Part shown: positions 1-9,900 of the stretch, one piece after another
Layout of the letters: every line of letters begins with the position of its first letter
Position numbering within the stretch: position 1 is the stretch's first letter
Origin: Chrysophaeum taylorii
Lineage: Eukaryota; Sar; Pelagophyceae; Pelagomonadales; Pelagomonadaceae
Reading direction: 5' to 3'
NCBI GenBank assembly: GCA_029834535.1
Contig: JAQMWT010000087.1
Location: forward strand, 1-51,923
Length of the DNA: 51,923 nt
The notes under the pieces: generated by a model
Seen by the model: only the letters and a program-made list of their open reading frames with translations
Databases searched by the model: none
Told to the model about the DNA's origin: nothing
Program-made: the position numbers and the translations under genes

Positions 1-1253
1 ATGGGCGTGCGACGGTGGCTATGTGACCATCCCATCCGAATAGGGCGGCTTCACACATATCATCGTCTTCAAGGAACGCATTTCGAAATTTCTCTTGGTG
101 TACTTTACACGCACCACCAACGCCACGGAGTTCACTCAAGCTCTGGATTTAGTGTATGACTTTGTCGTACACAACTCAACGTGCACATGCGCACCCTCTA
201 CTCTGATGCCTTCAAGCCCTACTTTAGCCAGCACATTACCTCCCCGTACCGCGTCGATAAGGGCATTCAACTCATCGCCTTCCCGCCGTACATGCACCAC
301 TTTAACTTTGAAGTTGAGTCCGCCATCGGTTTCATCGCCTCCGCCTCCTCAACTCGCCTTCGTTCTCTCCTTAATGCTCACTATCGTGGCGCCAAGATCG
401 TGGAACCAGCCATCATGTTTCCCTGGGCGGTGATACACACCGTTCAAAGCTACAACCTTCTCCCGAACGCCACGCTCGAGCGCATTCATCATGCTATCCT
501 GAGTCCGCAACAGCTACTCTACAACCAACTCAACACTCCCCAACATGATATGCTCAAGATTTTTGGCGCTGAATGTTACCTTCTATTGGAGCCCCATGAA
601 CACCACAAGTGGGAACCGTGCCGCCGCAAATATTTATCTCTGTTGCGCCAACGCGCAAAACCCGCTCGTCTCCCCACGTCGACCATCTCGCTGACGTCGT
701 CCTCAACCCTGAAAACGGACAAATTCGTGTTTCGTCCAAGCTGCAATTCCTCTACATGTTCAGCATCCTACTCCTGATCCTGAACTTGCTCCTCCGCCTC
801 ACGCTCCTCCGCGCCTTCTCGCTCACACCCCACGCTATCCAAGACCATGTCATTCAGAGGGGGACACGGACTCCTCATCCTCAGAGGGGGCACCCCACCT
901 CCTTCAGCTCCTTTTCGTCCCCTACTCCTGCCTCTTCTCCCTCTTCTGACGCTCTCGCCGACGATTCTGGCTCTATGTCACCGCCGCCCTTGCTTCCTTC
1001 TTACAAAGACCTTTTTGCACAAGATGACCTCATTCTTGTCCCATGTTCCAAACAGCCTAACACCCAGGCCACTTCTATGAAAACTATCCAAGCCCGGTTG
1101 CAGGCCTACTAGTGCCAAAGCCGCTGGTGGCAAACTCGCCGATTTCCGCTGGGATCTTAGCCACCACTTTCTTACGTTCAAGTCTCCCGCCCTCTCCGCC
1201 CTTCATCTCCATGGTGGTATCCTCTGGTCTGCTATCTGCTCAGAGGGGAACAT
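1..1253 (+). pseudogene. Copia integrase remnant, left arm of inverted duplication (partial at window edge)
   Basis: Decayed integrase of a Ty1/copia-type retroelement, cut by the window start. The readable blocks match the better copy on the opposite strand (about 5206-6680): the second catalytic Asp in LYSDAFKPYFSQ (near 200), the region of the catalytic Glu in FEVESAIGFI (near 310-330), then LLPNATLERIHHAILSPQQ and a Pro/Ser-rich spacer. The frame breaks several times (95-433, 181-777 and 609-1112 carry successive pieces), so no functional protein can be made. Compared with the right arm it carries its own stops and indels, so the two arms have diverged since the duplication. Confidence 0.8.
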
Positions 1254-1874
1254 GCGTTGTTAGCTCGTCTTCTTCTCCCGTTGCGCACTGACTTACTTGC
1301 CCGCTACCCGCACGTCGATGGTTACTTCGCCCACGCCAAGTGCGCATCCAGCATCCCAGCTGCAACCTTTTTAACTGCTGATGGTTCACCTACGTGCCCC
1401 ATTCCTCAGCCCCTTTTATCTGCGTTCACTGAACACGCTGCTGTCTTCGGCACTTCTTCCCATATGCACTTACGTACCTGGCGCCGACCAGCTTTATTGA
1501 TCACAACCTCCGAGTTTGGCGCTACTTCTGCATCTCTGGCTGACTTGGAGGAATACCTTCTGGTCTCTACAGAGTTTATCACCCAGGTCTTACGTACCGA
1601 CCCTACTATCCATATTCAACTGGAATCTGCCCCTACTACTCCTACTGACGCTGTTTCCGCTTATCCCGAAGTTGCGCACACTGCCTCGACCGCAACGTCG
1701 CTAAACTATAATTCACCAGCCATTGTTGGTCCTGACGAATATAAGGTCCAAGAAGCGGACGTTTCCATTGACGAATATAAACTTAAGTGCCTCCACGGTT
1801 TGTCGCCTGAAAACAGGCACGCCTACCTCAAGGCCATCGCCAAGGAACTCCACGACATTGTACGCTTTGCGTAA
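1254..1874 (+). pseudogene. Copia integrase-RT linker and RT start, left arm
   Basis: Continuous reading frame homologous to the - strand segment 4660-5212. It begins LARLLLPLRTDLLARYPHVD and passes through a low-complexity Thr/Ala/Pro stretch. It contains TATSLNYNSPA at about 1688-1716, then reads into the RT N-terminus (LSPENRHAYLKAIAKELHDI) and stops at TAA 1872-1874. This arm keeps QVLRTD at about 1590, where the right arm has a premature TGA, so it preserves the ancestral reading across this linker. Function is inferred only from homology to the copia polyprotein. Confidence 0.7.
1688..1708 (+). other. SLNY-encoding 21-nt motif (left arm, RT boundary)
   Basis: Sense-orientation copy of the motif seen at 4755-4775, 6916-6936 and 9893-9913. 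Here it encodes TSLNY between the integrase tail and RT. It may be a polyprotein cleavage site; see findings. Confidence 0.6.
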
Positions 1875-2480
1875 GCACAAGGCTGCCTCGGCTACGTGTT
1901 TCCTAGCATCTCTTGGCGTCGATTTCTTTGGTACCTTGAGCCCCATGGCCACCATGACCGCAATCGGTGGTATGGTACTATTGCAGCATACAAGTTTTTG
2001 CCTGTCTACCATGCAGACGTCCCGGAACGCCTTGCGTTGCAGTCTGACATTGATGCCAACGTCTATGTTCAGTTACCAACGGCATCAAGTTATCGAGTCC
2101 GTGCGCTAAGTACAAGGCCGACTCTACCGAAGTGCTGAAGTGCTTTATGGACTTCTGGCAATGCATCATCCTTTGGAACAAATGAGAAGATGGTTCGCGT
2201 AGGCCTTCTCACGCGCCCATTGGAGCTCTTGCCTATGCTCGAGTATAGACATGCAATTCGTTATGGTCTGTCTGGGACGGGATTGTTGTTGTGTCCAATA
2301 CGACCCACAGTACGTTGAGGTTACAGGATGCCCTCCACAAACGGTATGTCTGTGGTGCAGTTTGAGGTGACCATACTTCCTGGCATGCGTGTGGTGCACA
2401 TGTGACGGTTCCAATTTATTGGTGTGCAAGCCAAGTGGATGCAACCTTCGCTGATCACCCAGTCTTAGGATGCAACTGAC
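1875..2480 (+). pseudogene. Copia reverse transcriptase remnant, left arm
   Basis: Frame-shifted RT (RVT_2 type). Recognisable pieces are FLASLGVDFFG near 1900, LSPMATMTAIGG near 1940, the YHADV block near 2010, SDIDANVYVQLP near 2045, and ADHPVL near 2450. The segment carrying the catalytic SVDDIVIVSND in the right arm is broken here. Aligned by eye to the - strand copy at 3850-4660 it shows deletions and many substitutions, so it is dead. Confidence 0.75.
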
Positions 2481-3242
2481 CCCGCTTAAATATCCTATGT
2501 ATCGCCAATAGCAAGCATAAAGCAGGAGCACTTCCCAAAATGTAACAGGTTGGTACATGGATATGAGCACTTTCCACAAACAGTGGAGAGCAGTAGATTC
2601 ACATATCGAGTTGCCTGCAGAGAGACTTCTCGCATAACAGAGAGAGAAATGTAGCAGGAGTACGGAAGCTCTCAAAAAGAGAGATTCCTCGTTCAAATGC
2701 AAATCCATGTTGAGGCCATCCTGGAGTGTTAGGGATTGTGTAAAAATGCCACTTGCCTCGGTGAACAGTAGCAGCCTGGGAGGTAGATGCCATTGAAGGG
2801 TCACCTTGCACTTTCTCCGCAATCGAGAATTGGTCTTCCGACTGTGGATCGACTACCAACCGCAGGATGATCACGGACAGTGACCACTTAGTGCCATGAG
2901 TGACACTGACACTCACCGACCTTACACAAAAATAGTGCAAAGAAGGTAGGGCCAGGGTAGTTTGCTAGTTTAACGACGTGCGGTCACTAGGGTTAGGCAT
3001 CTTCAATCCTGTAAAGATTGTCGTCAGAGGCATGATGCATGCCGAGTAGAGAGCGAAAGGTGGAGAACTCAGCAGCAAGTGGCTTTGAAGCCACGTTTGG
3101 CTACGCAAGCTTGTTGGAACTCTCCTTTGTCGTCGAACCCCACCTTAAACCATCTGGTCGACAGTGCCTTGGATCGAGAAGGACCATCTGGGTTATTAGA
3201 GTTGTGAACAGCGGCAGCATTGTCAGAAGAGAGGTAGGCTTC
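2481..3242 (+). pseudogene. 3' portion of the copia element, left arm (RNase H/end region, decayed)
   Basis: No open frame. The last 300 bases (2941-3242) are the inverted match of 3247-3546. Blocks such as ACCATCTGG, CAGTGCCTTGG and GAGAAGG..CCATCTG are shared. The segment should hold RNase H and the element end, but it is too damaged to assign residues. I cannot see a convincing LTR. Confidence 0.5.
2966..2985 (-). other. Inverted copy of the SLNY nucleotide motif, left arm 3' region
   Basis: TAGTTTAACGACG..CGGTC, the same nucleotide motif as the coding copies but antisense to this arm's element. Its mirror partner lies at 3507-3525. The antisense placement means the motif may act at the nucleic-acid level rather than only as a peptide. 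Confidence 0.5.
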
Positions 3243-3261
3243 TGATGAAGCCTACCTCTCT
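3228..3261. repeat. Central hairpin of the palindrome
   Basis: Perfect 15-bp arms, AGAGAGGTAGGCTTC and GAAGCCTACCTCTCT, separated by TGAT (3243-3246). This is the symmetry point of the whole inverted duplication. Pairing continues outward imperfectly for hundreds of bases. Confidence 0.9.
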
Positions 3262-3819
3262 TGTCTGCAATGCTCGCTGTCACAAGTCAATAACCTCAGA
3301 TGGCCTTCTCGACCAAGGCACTGTTGACCAGATGGTTTAACGACAAAGAGTAGTTCCACAGCAAAATACGAGCCAATCAGCTTCCCAGCAAGCAAACTGG
3401 GGAAGGTTTTCACAAAGCCAGTTGAGCTAGTTCTCCAACCTTCGTTTCTACTCGTATCATCATGTCTAGACGACAATCCGTTACAGGATTGAAGATGCTA
3501 ACTAGTGACCGCAACGTCGTAACTACAAACTGCCCTAGCCCTACCTTCAGTGCCACAGATCAATTCGATTAGCGGAGACAGTGCGAAGGTGAGCTTCAAT
3601 GGCATTACCTTTAGGATGAACCAGAGGCGAAGTGAGCGGTTTCCGGCTTCTTGAGGTAGCGAAGCAAATGCTCTAGCATTTGGACGTGACATTCCACGCT
3701 CGCCTACACGGCCGAACCTCCCAAGTTTCAAAAGCGACAACCCATAACCTCTGTCAATTCTTGTACCTCCAGCTGCTAAGGTCTCATTGACACAAGCTGA
3801 GAATGTTTTACTACAATCC
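3247..3819 (-). pseudogene. 3' portion of the copia element, right arm (RNase H/end region, decayed)
   Basis: Mirror of 2481-3242. The - strand frame at 3252-3476 includes WRTSSTGFVKTFP, which loosely resembles the R-S-T-S-G-Y/F-V block of copia RNase H, and a second fragment lies at 3498-3740. No intact RNase H can be read. The motif copy at 3507-3525 is antisense to the element. Confidence 0.4.
3507..3525 (+). other. Inverted copy of the SLNY nucleotide motif, right arm 3' region
   Basis: GACCGCAACGTCG.TAACTAC on the + strand, antisense to the right-arm element and the mirror partner of 2966-2985. It has lost one T relative to the coding copies. Confidence 0.5.
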
Positions 3820-4727
3820 CTATGACAAGGATGGCCTCAACTGGATTTTGCTAGATATGAAGCGGGGGTTGCTCAAGACTGGGTGATCAGCGAAGAGTTC
3901 ATCCAGCTTGGCTTGCACATCCAAAGAAATGGAACCGTCAGATGTGCGACGCACGCGCATGCCTAGGAGGGTATGGACAGGTTCAAACTGCTCTACAGCA
4001 TACCGTTTGTGGAGGGCATCCTGCAACTCTACGAAGAGGGTCGTCATTGGACACAATAACAATGTCGTCTACAGACAGACTGCATACGACGAATTTAGCG
4101 TTTGCGGATACTCGAGCATATAGGCAAGAGTCCGAATGCAGGCGTTTGTAGCCAAGGCTACGGAAGAAGCCGTCTATCTCTTTGTTCCAAAGAGATGGTG
4201 ATTGCCGAAGCCCATAAAGTGACTTCAGCAGTTTCGGTGGACGTCGGCCCTTGTACTTAGCGTCATCGGGGTCGATAAGCTTGATGCCGTCTGGTAACTG
4301 AACATATACGTTGGCATCAATGTCAGACTGAACGAAGGCGTTCGGGACGTCGGCATGGTAGACGGGCAATTGCTTGTATGCTGCAATAGCTAGTAGCACC
4401 CGGATTGCGGTCATGGTGGCCATGGGGCTGAAAATGCCAAAGAAATCGGCGCCAAGAGATGCTAGGAAGCCACGTAGTACGAGGCGACCCTTGTGTTTAA
4501 CGTATTTGCCTGCAGAGTCTGTTTTAATCTTCAGCACCATCTTGCTGTCAATAGGACGAGAGACACCGTCGGGTAAGGAAAGTTTGACGCAGCCAAAGCG
4601 GATAATGTCGTGGAGTTCCTTGGCGATGACCTTGAGGTAGGCGTGCCTGTTTTCAGGCGACAAACCGTGGAGGCACTTTAGTTTATATTCGTCAATGGAA
4701 ACGTCCGCTTCTTGGACCTTATATTCG
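3820..4727 (-). pseudogene. Copia reverse transcriptase, right arm (frameshifted near 4000)
   Basis: Best RT copy in the window. In order it shows LSPENRHAYLKVIAKELHDI, KIKTDSAGKYVKHKGRLVLR, ASLGADFFGIFSPMATMTAI, YHADVPNAFVQSDIDANVYV, LLKSLYGLRQSPSLWNKEID and the catalytic SVDDIVIVSND, all typical of Ty1/copia RVT_2 domains. A shift near 3990-4050 moves the rest (FVELQDALHKRYAVEQFEPV, then TLLGMRVRRTSDGSISLDVQ) to another frame. RT would copy element RNA into cDNA within virus-like particles. With the shift and the stop at 4890 upstream it is probably inactive. Confidence 0.9.
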
Positions 4728-5212
4728 TCAGGACCAACAATGGCTGGTGAATTATAGTTTAGCGACGTTGCGGTCGAGGCAGTGTGCGCAACTTCGGGAT
4801 AAGCGGAAACAGCGTCAGTAGGAGTAGTAGGGGCAGATTCCAGTTGAATATGGATAGTAGGGTCGGTGCGTCAGACCTGGGTGATAAACTCTGTAGAGAC
4901 CAGAAGATATTCCTCCAAGTCAGCTAGAGATGCAGAAGTGGCGCCAAACTCGGAGGAGTTTTGATCAATAAAGCTGGTCGGCGCCAGGTACGTAAGTGCA
5001 TATTGTAAGGAAGAAGTGCCGAAGGCAGCAGCGTGTTCAGTGAACGCAGATAAAAGGGGCTGAGGAATGGGGCACGCAGGTGAACCATCCGCAGTTAAAA
5101 AGGTTGCAGCTGGGATGCTGGATGCGCACTTGGCGTGGGCGAAGTAACCATCGACGTGCGGGTAGCGGGCAAGTAAGTCAGTGCGCAACGGGAGAAGAAG
5201 ATGAGCTAACAA
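4728..5212 (-). pseudogene. Integrase-RT linker, right arm, interrupted by a stop near 4873
   Basis: Starts LAHLLLPLRTDLLARYPHVD and runs through a Ser/Thr/Ala-rich segment. STEFITQV is followed by a TGA where the left arm reads LRTD. Downstream of that stop the same region encodes TATSLNYNSPAIVGPDEY and leads into RT. The Thr/Pro-rich part looks like a flexible inter-domain segment of the pol polyprotein. Confidence 0.65.
4755..4775 (-). other. SLNY-encoding 21-nt motif (integrase/RT boundary)
   Basis: On the - strand it encodes TATSLNYNSPA just upstream of RT. It is nearly identical in nucleotide sequence to 6916-6936 and 9893-9913. Confidence 0.65.
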
Positions 5213-6760
5213 CGCATGTTCCCCTCTGAGCAGATAGCAGACCAGAGGATACCACCATGGAGATGAAGGGCGGAGAGGGCGGGAGACTTGAACGTAAGAA
5301 AGTGGTGGCGAAGGTCCCAGCGGAAATCGGTGAGTTTGCCACCAGCGGCTTTGTAAGCACCAATAGTAGACGCTTGCAGCCGGGCTTGGATAGTTTTCAT
5401 AGAAGTGGCCTTGCGGGTGTTGGGCTGTTTGGAACCTGGGACAAGAATGAGGTCATCTTGTGCAAAAAGGTCTTTGTAAGAAGGAAGCAAGGGCGGCGGT
5501 GACATAGAGCCAGAATCGTCGGCGAGAGCGTCAGAAGAGGGAGAAGAAGCAGGAGCAGGGGACGACGAAGGAGCTGAAGGAGGTGGGGAGTGCCCCCTCT
5601 GAGGATGAGGAGTCCGTGTCCCCCTCTGAATGACATGGTCTTGGATAGCGGCGTGGGGTGTGAGCGAGAAAGGCGCGGGAGGAGCGTGAGGCGGAGGAGC
5701 AAGTTCAGGGTCAGGAGTAGGATGCTGAAGCATGTAGAGGAATTGCAGCTTGGACGAAACACGAATTTGTCCGTTTTCAGGGTTGAGGACGACGTCAGCG
5801 AGATGGTCGACGCGTGGGGAGACGAGCGGGTTTTGCGCGTTGGCGCAACAGAGAATTAAATATTTGCGGCGGCACGGTTCCCACTTGTGGCGTTCACGGG
5901 GCTCCAGTAAAAGGTAGCATTCAGCGCCAAAAAACTTGAGCATGTCATGTTGGGGAGTGTTGAGTTGGTTGTAGAGTAGCTGTTGCGGACTCAGGATAGC
6001 ATGATGAATGCGCTCGAGCGTGGCGTTCGGGAGAAGGTTGTAGCTTTGAACGGTGTGTATCACCGCACACGGAAACATGATGGCTGGTTCCACGATCTTG
6101 GCGCCACGATAGTGAGCATTAAGGAGAGAACGAAGGCGAGTTGAGGAGGCGGAGGCGATGAAACCGATGGCGGACTCAACTTCAAAGTTAAAGTGGTGCA
6201 TGTACGGCGGGAAGGCGATGAGTTGAATGCCTTTATCGACGCGGCACGGGGAGGTAATGTGCTGGCTAAAGTAGGGCTTGAAGGCATCGGAGTAGAGGGT
6301 GCGCATGTGCACGTTGAGTTGTGTACGACAGAAGTCATACACAAAATCCAGAGCTTGAGTGAACTCCGTGGCGTTGGTGGTGCGTGTAAAGTACACCAAG
6401 AGAAATTCGGAAATGAGTTCCTTGAAGACGATGATATGTGTGAAGCCTCCCCATTCGGATGGGATGGTCACATAGCCGCCGTCGCACGCCCAGACTTCGC
6501 CGGCTTTGTGAGTTTGCTCAAAAGAAGGCTTGGTCGCATTGAAATGCTTGTGCGGGTGGCGCTTGTTGTGTGCGATGCAGTCGGTGCATAAGTCGCGATA
6601 TGGTATGTCAGAAGCAGAGAATCCAGGGCGAGCAAGTACGTTGGGGGCCTTGGCAGCGACGTTGTCGGGGCAGTGATGCACCCGGTGGAAGCGATTGGCA
6701 CGTTCTTTGGCATTGAGATATTCGGTGGATCCGTGTGCGAGGACTTACGAGGAATGGGAT
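5206..6760 (-). pseudogene. Copia integrase with N-terminal zinc finger and Pro/Ser-rich tail
   Basis: Integrase inserts element cDNA into the genome. The N-terminal HHCC-type finger is visible as FHRVHHCPDN followed about 30 residues later by CTDC. A frame change near 6680 separates its first His residues from the long frame. The catalytic core shows D in VWACDGGYVT, D in LYSDAFKPYF and E in FEVESAIGFI. The long frame (491 codons) has no internal stop. After the core comes LAPPPHAPPAPFSLTPHA and other Pro/Ser-rich sequence, as in copia integrase C-termini. Overlap with the next frame at 5206-5212 suggests one further shift into the linker. Confidence 0.85.
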
Positions 6761-7589
6761 GAGCGGGAATATGCCGTTTGCGCCGAACATCGAACTTGAG
6801 TTCGGTGTCTAAGGCAGGGGAAGGCGGTGCGTCGTCATCCTGGTGCGCAGCAGGGTCACTTGGAGGTGCATCCTCCTCATCACGAGTAGGAGTATCTTCG
6901 TAGGACGAAGATATATAGTTTAACGACATTTCGGTCAAGCAGTTGCTGGAAATAGACATCATAAAAGCTTGTGCCAAAGACAAGGTATCTGTGCTGCACG
7001 TGGTGGAAGCTTGATCAACGGTCATGAAATTGGATACATAGGATTTCTTCGTCACGGCAGCAGTATGTTGGAAGGTAGGGTCCAACATAAGGGATTTAAT
7101 ATCGGCAACGAGGAGCGAAAGGTGCTTGTACAGAGTGCTGTACGTACCGGCAGGCAGAGCATTGCTGAGCATGTCACAGCAAAGGTCATGGCGTAGAGAC
7201 AAGAGGAAGGATTCCTGTTGTTTGGTGTGGTTGTTAGCACGAATCAACTCCGGTCGAGTGGGGTAGCGTAATTTCCCGTTGCGAGGGTCGAGTAAAATAA
7301 TACTGGCATACCCTCGGACGGTGGGCAATGGAGCAAGCATGGAGTGGATTTTAGAGCCGAGTTTGCGGTCACTTCCACGAAGGTACCCTATATAGCGACT
7401 ATGAGATAAGTGGTGATCTTCCAGAGCAAAATGAGAATCCTTGTAGTCGAAAGAGTTGGCGGTGGCCTTGTAGGTAAGGCAGCCAGGCATCACAAGAGAG
7501 CATCTGGACAAGAGTTTTTGTATGGCGGTGCCATAGGTGGCAGCGGAGCCAACTTGGGGAAGGGCTTGGACTATCCACAAGTAACCCAT
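6761..7589 (-). pseudogene. Element ORF preceding integrase, unrecognised
   Basis: Long - strand frame (7589 down to about 6770 before it runs out of integrase register). It contains DIKSLMLDPTFQHTAAVTKK, LAQAFMMSISSNCLTEMSLN plus Y, and then an acidic/Pro-rich stretch (RDEEDAPPSDPAAHQDDDAP). The position should correspond to the protease or pre-integrase part of pol, but I find no D-S/T-G aspartic protease signature. The SLNY motif at 6916-6936 divides the region from integrase. Function unknown. Confidence 0.5.
6916..6936 (-). other. SLNY-encoding 21-nt motif (before integrase)
   Basis: On the - strand it encodes CLTEMSLNYISSS. It lies about 150 bases upstream of the zinc finger of integrase, where a processed integrase would be expected to begin. 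Confidence 0.65.
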
Positions 7590-8110
7590 AACGGCTCCAA
7601 ATATATGGACCTGTCCCGGTCGCGGGGGATGTCGGAAGCAGTGAACGTATACGCGCTTCCAAAGGCGTAGATGGAAGTTTGATATTTGGTGGTGGCGTTC
7701 TCTATGGTGAGGTTGCCGTCGGAATGGTGGCCACCAGTTAAGAAGTAGGAGTTGTGTGATGTTGATGAGGTTGTAAGTAATAACCGGTGTGACGGTTGGT
7801 TAGTTTCGAAAACGGTTATGTAATAGGACACAGGAGTGGGTGAGTTAGTGTGTAAGCTGGCAAACAAGTTATGGAGGATTGTAAAAACCTTGACGTGTAT
7901 AGGATGCGTTGCATTGGGTAGTGGCTCCATAGAGGAGCGTTTAAAGCACAACTGATGATAAGTACACTCGGATTGAACAGAGTGAGTACGTTGCTCGTGA
8001 GCCTGTTGTGAGTGAAGGCGAAGCAGTAACATATTGAGGGATTCAAGGTCAGCCATAGTAAGCTGAGCAGAACCTGTGCGAGAGTAAGGTGCAAACGTTT
8101 TAGGAACGGG
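7571..8110 (-). pseudogene. Element ORF between methyltransferase and pre-integrase, unrecognised
   Basis: Reading frame following the methyltransferase: PVPKTFAPYSRTGSAQLTMA, then a Leu/His/Gln-rich stretch and FGSAYTFTASDIPRDRDRSI near the end. It may be the C-terminal target-recognition part of the methyltransferase, or a separate module. A frame change connects it to the upstream frame near 8100-8197. No family recognised. Confidence 0.4.
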
Positions 8111-8852
8111 ATATATGGAGGATCGGGAACACCCGGATCCAGTCTTTGGATACGTGGTTAGGTAGCCAAAGGCGCTTGGGAATAGCTTGTAGATCATCCA
8201 CGATCTTTAGGAAGGGGCGTGGATGGAGGATGGGCCACGATGATAGTTTAATTGGTCCAGTAGAATATCTGCGTGCGATGCATATCCATCTTTCTCTAGA
8301 TTGGTAGTCGCAACATAGGTAGGTCGGGAACCTATCAACAACATCGACACAGTAATCAAGGGTAGTATAGATAAGGTTGGCCACAGTGATGTGGTCTTGA
8401 TGACAGTACTTATGTGGAGGCGTCATCTCAGCCAGTAGTACCAAGGGCTGGAGTAGCTTGATGACAGACAACATGCTGTCGAAAAGAGAGTCGTCCAGCA
8501 GGCTGTGTAAGTCTTCTGTCTTATGCTGTTTTAGTAAATTCCTGTTTGTGCAGGGAGGAGTGATCTCAATTATATCACAATAGAATGTGCGCCTTTCCTC
8601 TGGTGAGATTAGGTGAAGATGGTTAATAAAGGCGGGGAGAGATTCAAATAATAATACAGTAGGAAAACGGTGGCGTAACATACGAACAAGCGTATCATCA
8701 GACTCAACAACAACTTTTACATTGATATTTAAGCCTAAGTCATTAGTGGCTTGAGACAGGAACGCCGGAGTTGACAAACCAGAACAAAGTAACATGACAG
8801 AGGGTTTGCGGAGATTGGACTCTTGTGAGAGAAACACTGGGCGTGAAAGTAG
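8100..8852 (-). pseudogene. C5-cytosine DNA methyltransferase (Dcm/DNMT-type) domain inside the retroelement
   Basis: Transfers methyl from S-adenosylmethionine to carbon 5 of cytosine in DNA. In one uninterrupted frame of about 245 residues I see motif I-like VMLLCSGLSTPAFLSQ, a motif II-III region (VKVVVESDD, then LRHRFPTVLLF), motif IV EITPPCTNR with the catalytic Cys (about residue 96), motif VI-like LLAEMTPPH (usual E-N-V replaced by A-E-M), and motif VIII DYQSRERWICIARR (QSRER about 179-183). Spacing and order fit the family. Motifs IX-X are not clear. The frame opens without an ATG (only GTG at 8837) and follows a stop in the frame upstream, so the present copy is probably defective. 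It sits between gag and integrase, on the element strand. Confidence 0.75.
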
Positions 8853-9485
8853 TCAAGTTAATGGCTGCGTATTTTGCTGAACAAACTTGTTCTGTTTCCG
8901 AAGATTGAGAACCAAAGGGCGAATCCACGGGCGATCTGGTAAAACTCTTTGGAGTAGGTAGTTGTAGTATGCCAGTAGATCCCTGTTTTCATGGTATCGC
9001 TTGAGGGGAAATGCGAGGGAACGAAGTTCGAGTTGCTTGTCGCGAGCGATGTTGTAAGTGAGACAAGGGAGAGCAGGTAAATTAGCTGCTATGTAGTGTA
9101 TGGGTATACGTACATCTTTGTCTATGCGGCTCGTGACAGCGCTGAGCTTTGGCTCAGCTCGATCATTGAACACAGTGGTCAGGTTCGTCTGGTTCCACTC
9201 GAGCATGCTCAGGATAGCGAGATGTCGGTCATGCACTGGCTGAAGACATAAAGAGAAGTCGATCTTAACATAGCCAACTTGTGGATGATCTGGTAGGGGA
9301 ACAACAATGTTACGTGGTAACATCATGTGCGATGCACGTTGTTGTCCTGTAGCCGTCTGAATAACAATCAGCGCGTATTTGGAATCCAGTGGAAATATAT
9401 GATTGGGTATTGCAAAATCGCAAGTGGACATCAATGAGATGGTAGCACAAGTCAAAATATAGAAAAGAGCAATGTGGAGGGACAC
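8853..9485 (-). pseudogene. Element ORF upstream of the methyltransferase, unrecognised
   Basis: Open frame of about 210 residues: hydrophobic/aromatic N-terminus, LPDHPQVGYVKIDFSLCLQP, HDRHLAILSMLEWNQTNLTT, then RPWIRPLVLNLRKQNKFVQQ. It ends 15 bases before the methyltransferase frame. No domain recognised and no D-S/T-G protease triplet. It could be an N-terminal regulatory part of the methyltransferase or a capsid/protease-equivalent unit. Confidence 0.45.
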
Positions 9486-9900
9486 TGTTTACCTTCATGT
9501 AGTTGGTGAGGAAGGCGTTTTCCGAATGTGGGCAAGTAGTGGAGAGGCTGGGTGTGAAGAAGTTCTCCAGCAATAACAGATTCGTTGGAATAATGGTCGG
9601 TTGAACAGGTGGTGATGGTTCGTCAGCCTCATCAGCCATGCCGTGCTTTTCGTCAAATGACGATAGCGATGTATGATCGGCATCCCTTTTGGTTTCGGCT
9701 TGTGATGGTAGGTTGAGGGCAGATTGGACCTGTGAAGATAGCGAGGACAATAATGCTGGTGGTAAAGCCGAGATGGCGGAAGCGGTAAAGAGGTTAGACA
9801 CAGTATTGGAAGGATTACCCTGTGTGTTTGTAGTAGGAGGAGTTGTTGTTGGGGTGGGAGCAGTAACGACAGTATGGTGTTGTGGCTCCACGTAGTTTAA
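9486..9900 (-). pseudogene. Pro/Thr/Ser-rich element segment after the SLNY motif
   Basis: Follows STEKSLNYVEPQ directly: VTAPTPTTTPPTTNTQGNPS, then ALPPALLSSLSSQVQSALNL and an acidic stretch. It overlaps the next frame (9310-9485), so a frameshift links them. Low-complexity linker-like sequence, no domain. Confidence 0.45.

Larger units (their letters stand above)
1..6530. repeat. Large inverted duplication (palindrome) of a copia element, centre about 3243-3246
   Basis: The + strand from 1 to 3242 and the - strand from about 6530 to 3247 carry the same element, with 3' ends facing each other. Matched landmarks are 181/6312, 1257/5212, 1700/4760, 2345/4018 and 3228/3261. The midpoints stay within about a dozen bases of 3246 except where one arm has an indel. 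The inner 15 bp are perfect around a 4-base loop, and divergence increases outward. The left arm continues beyond the window, so the full size is unknown. Confidence 0.85.
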
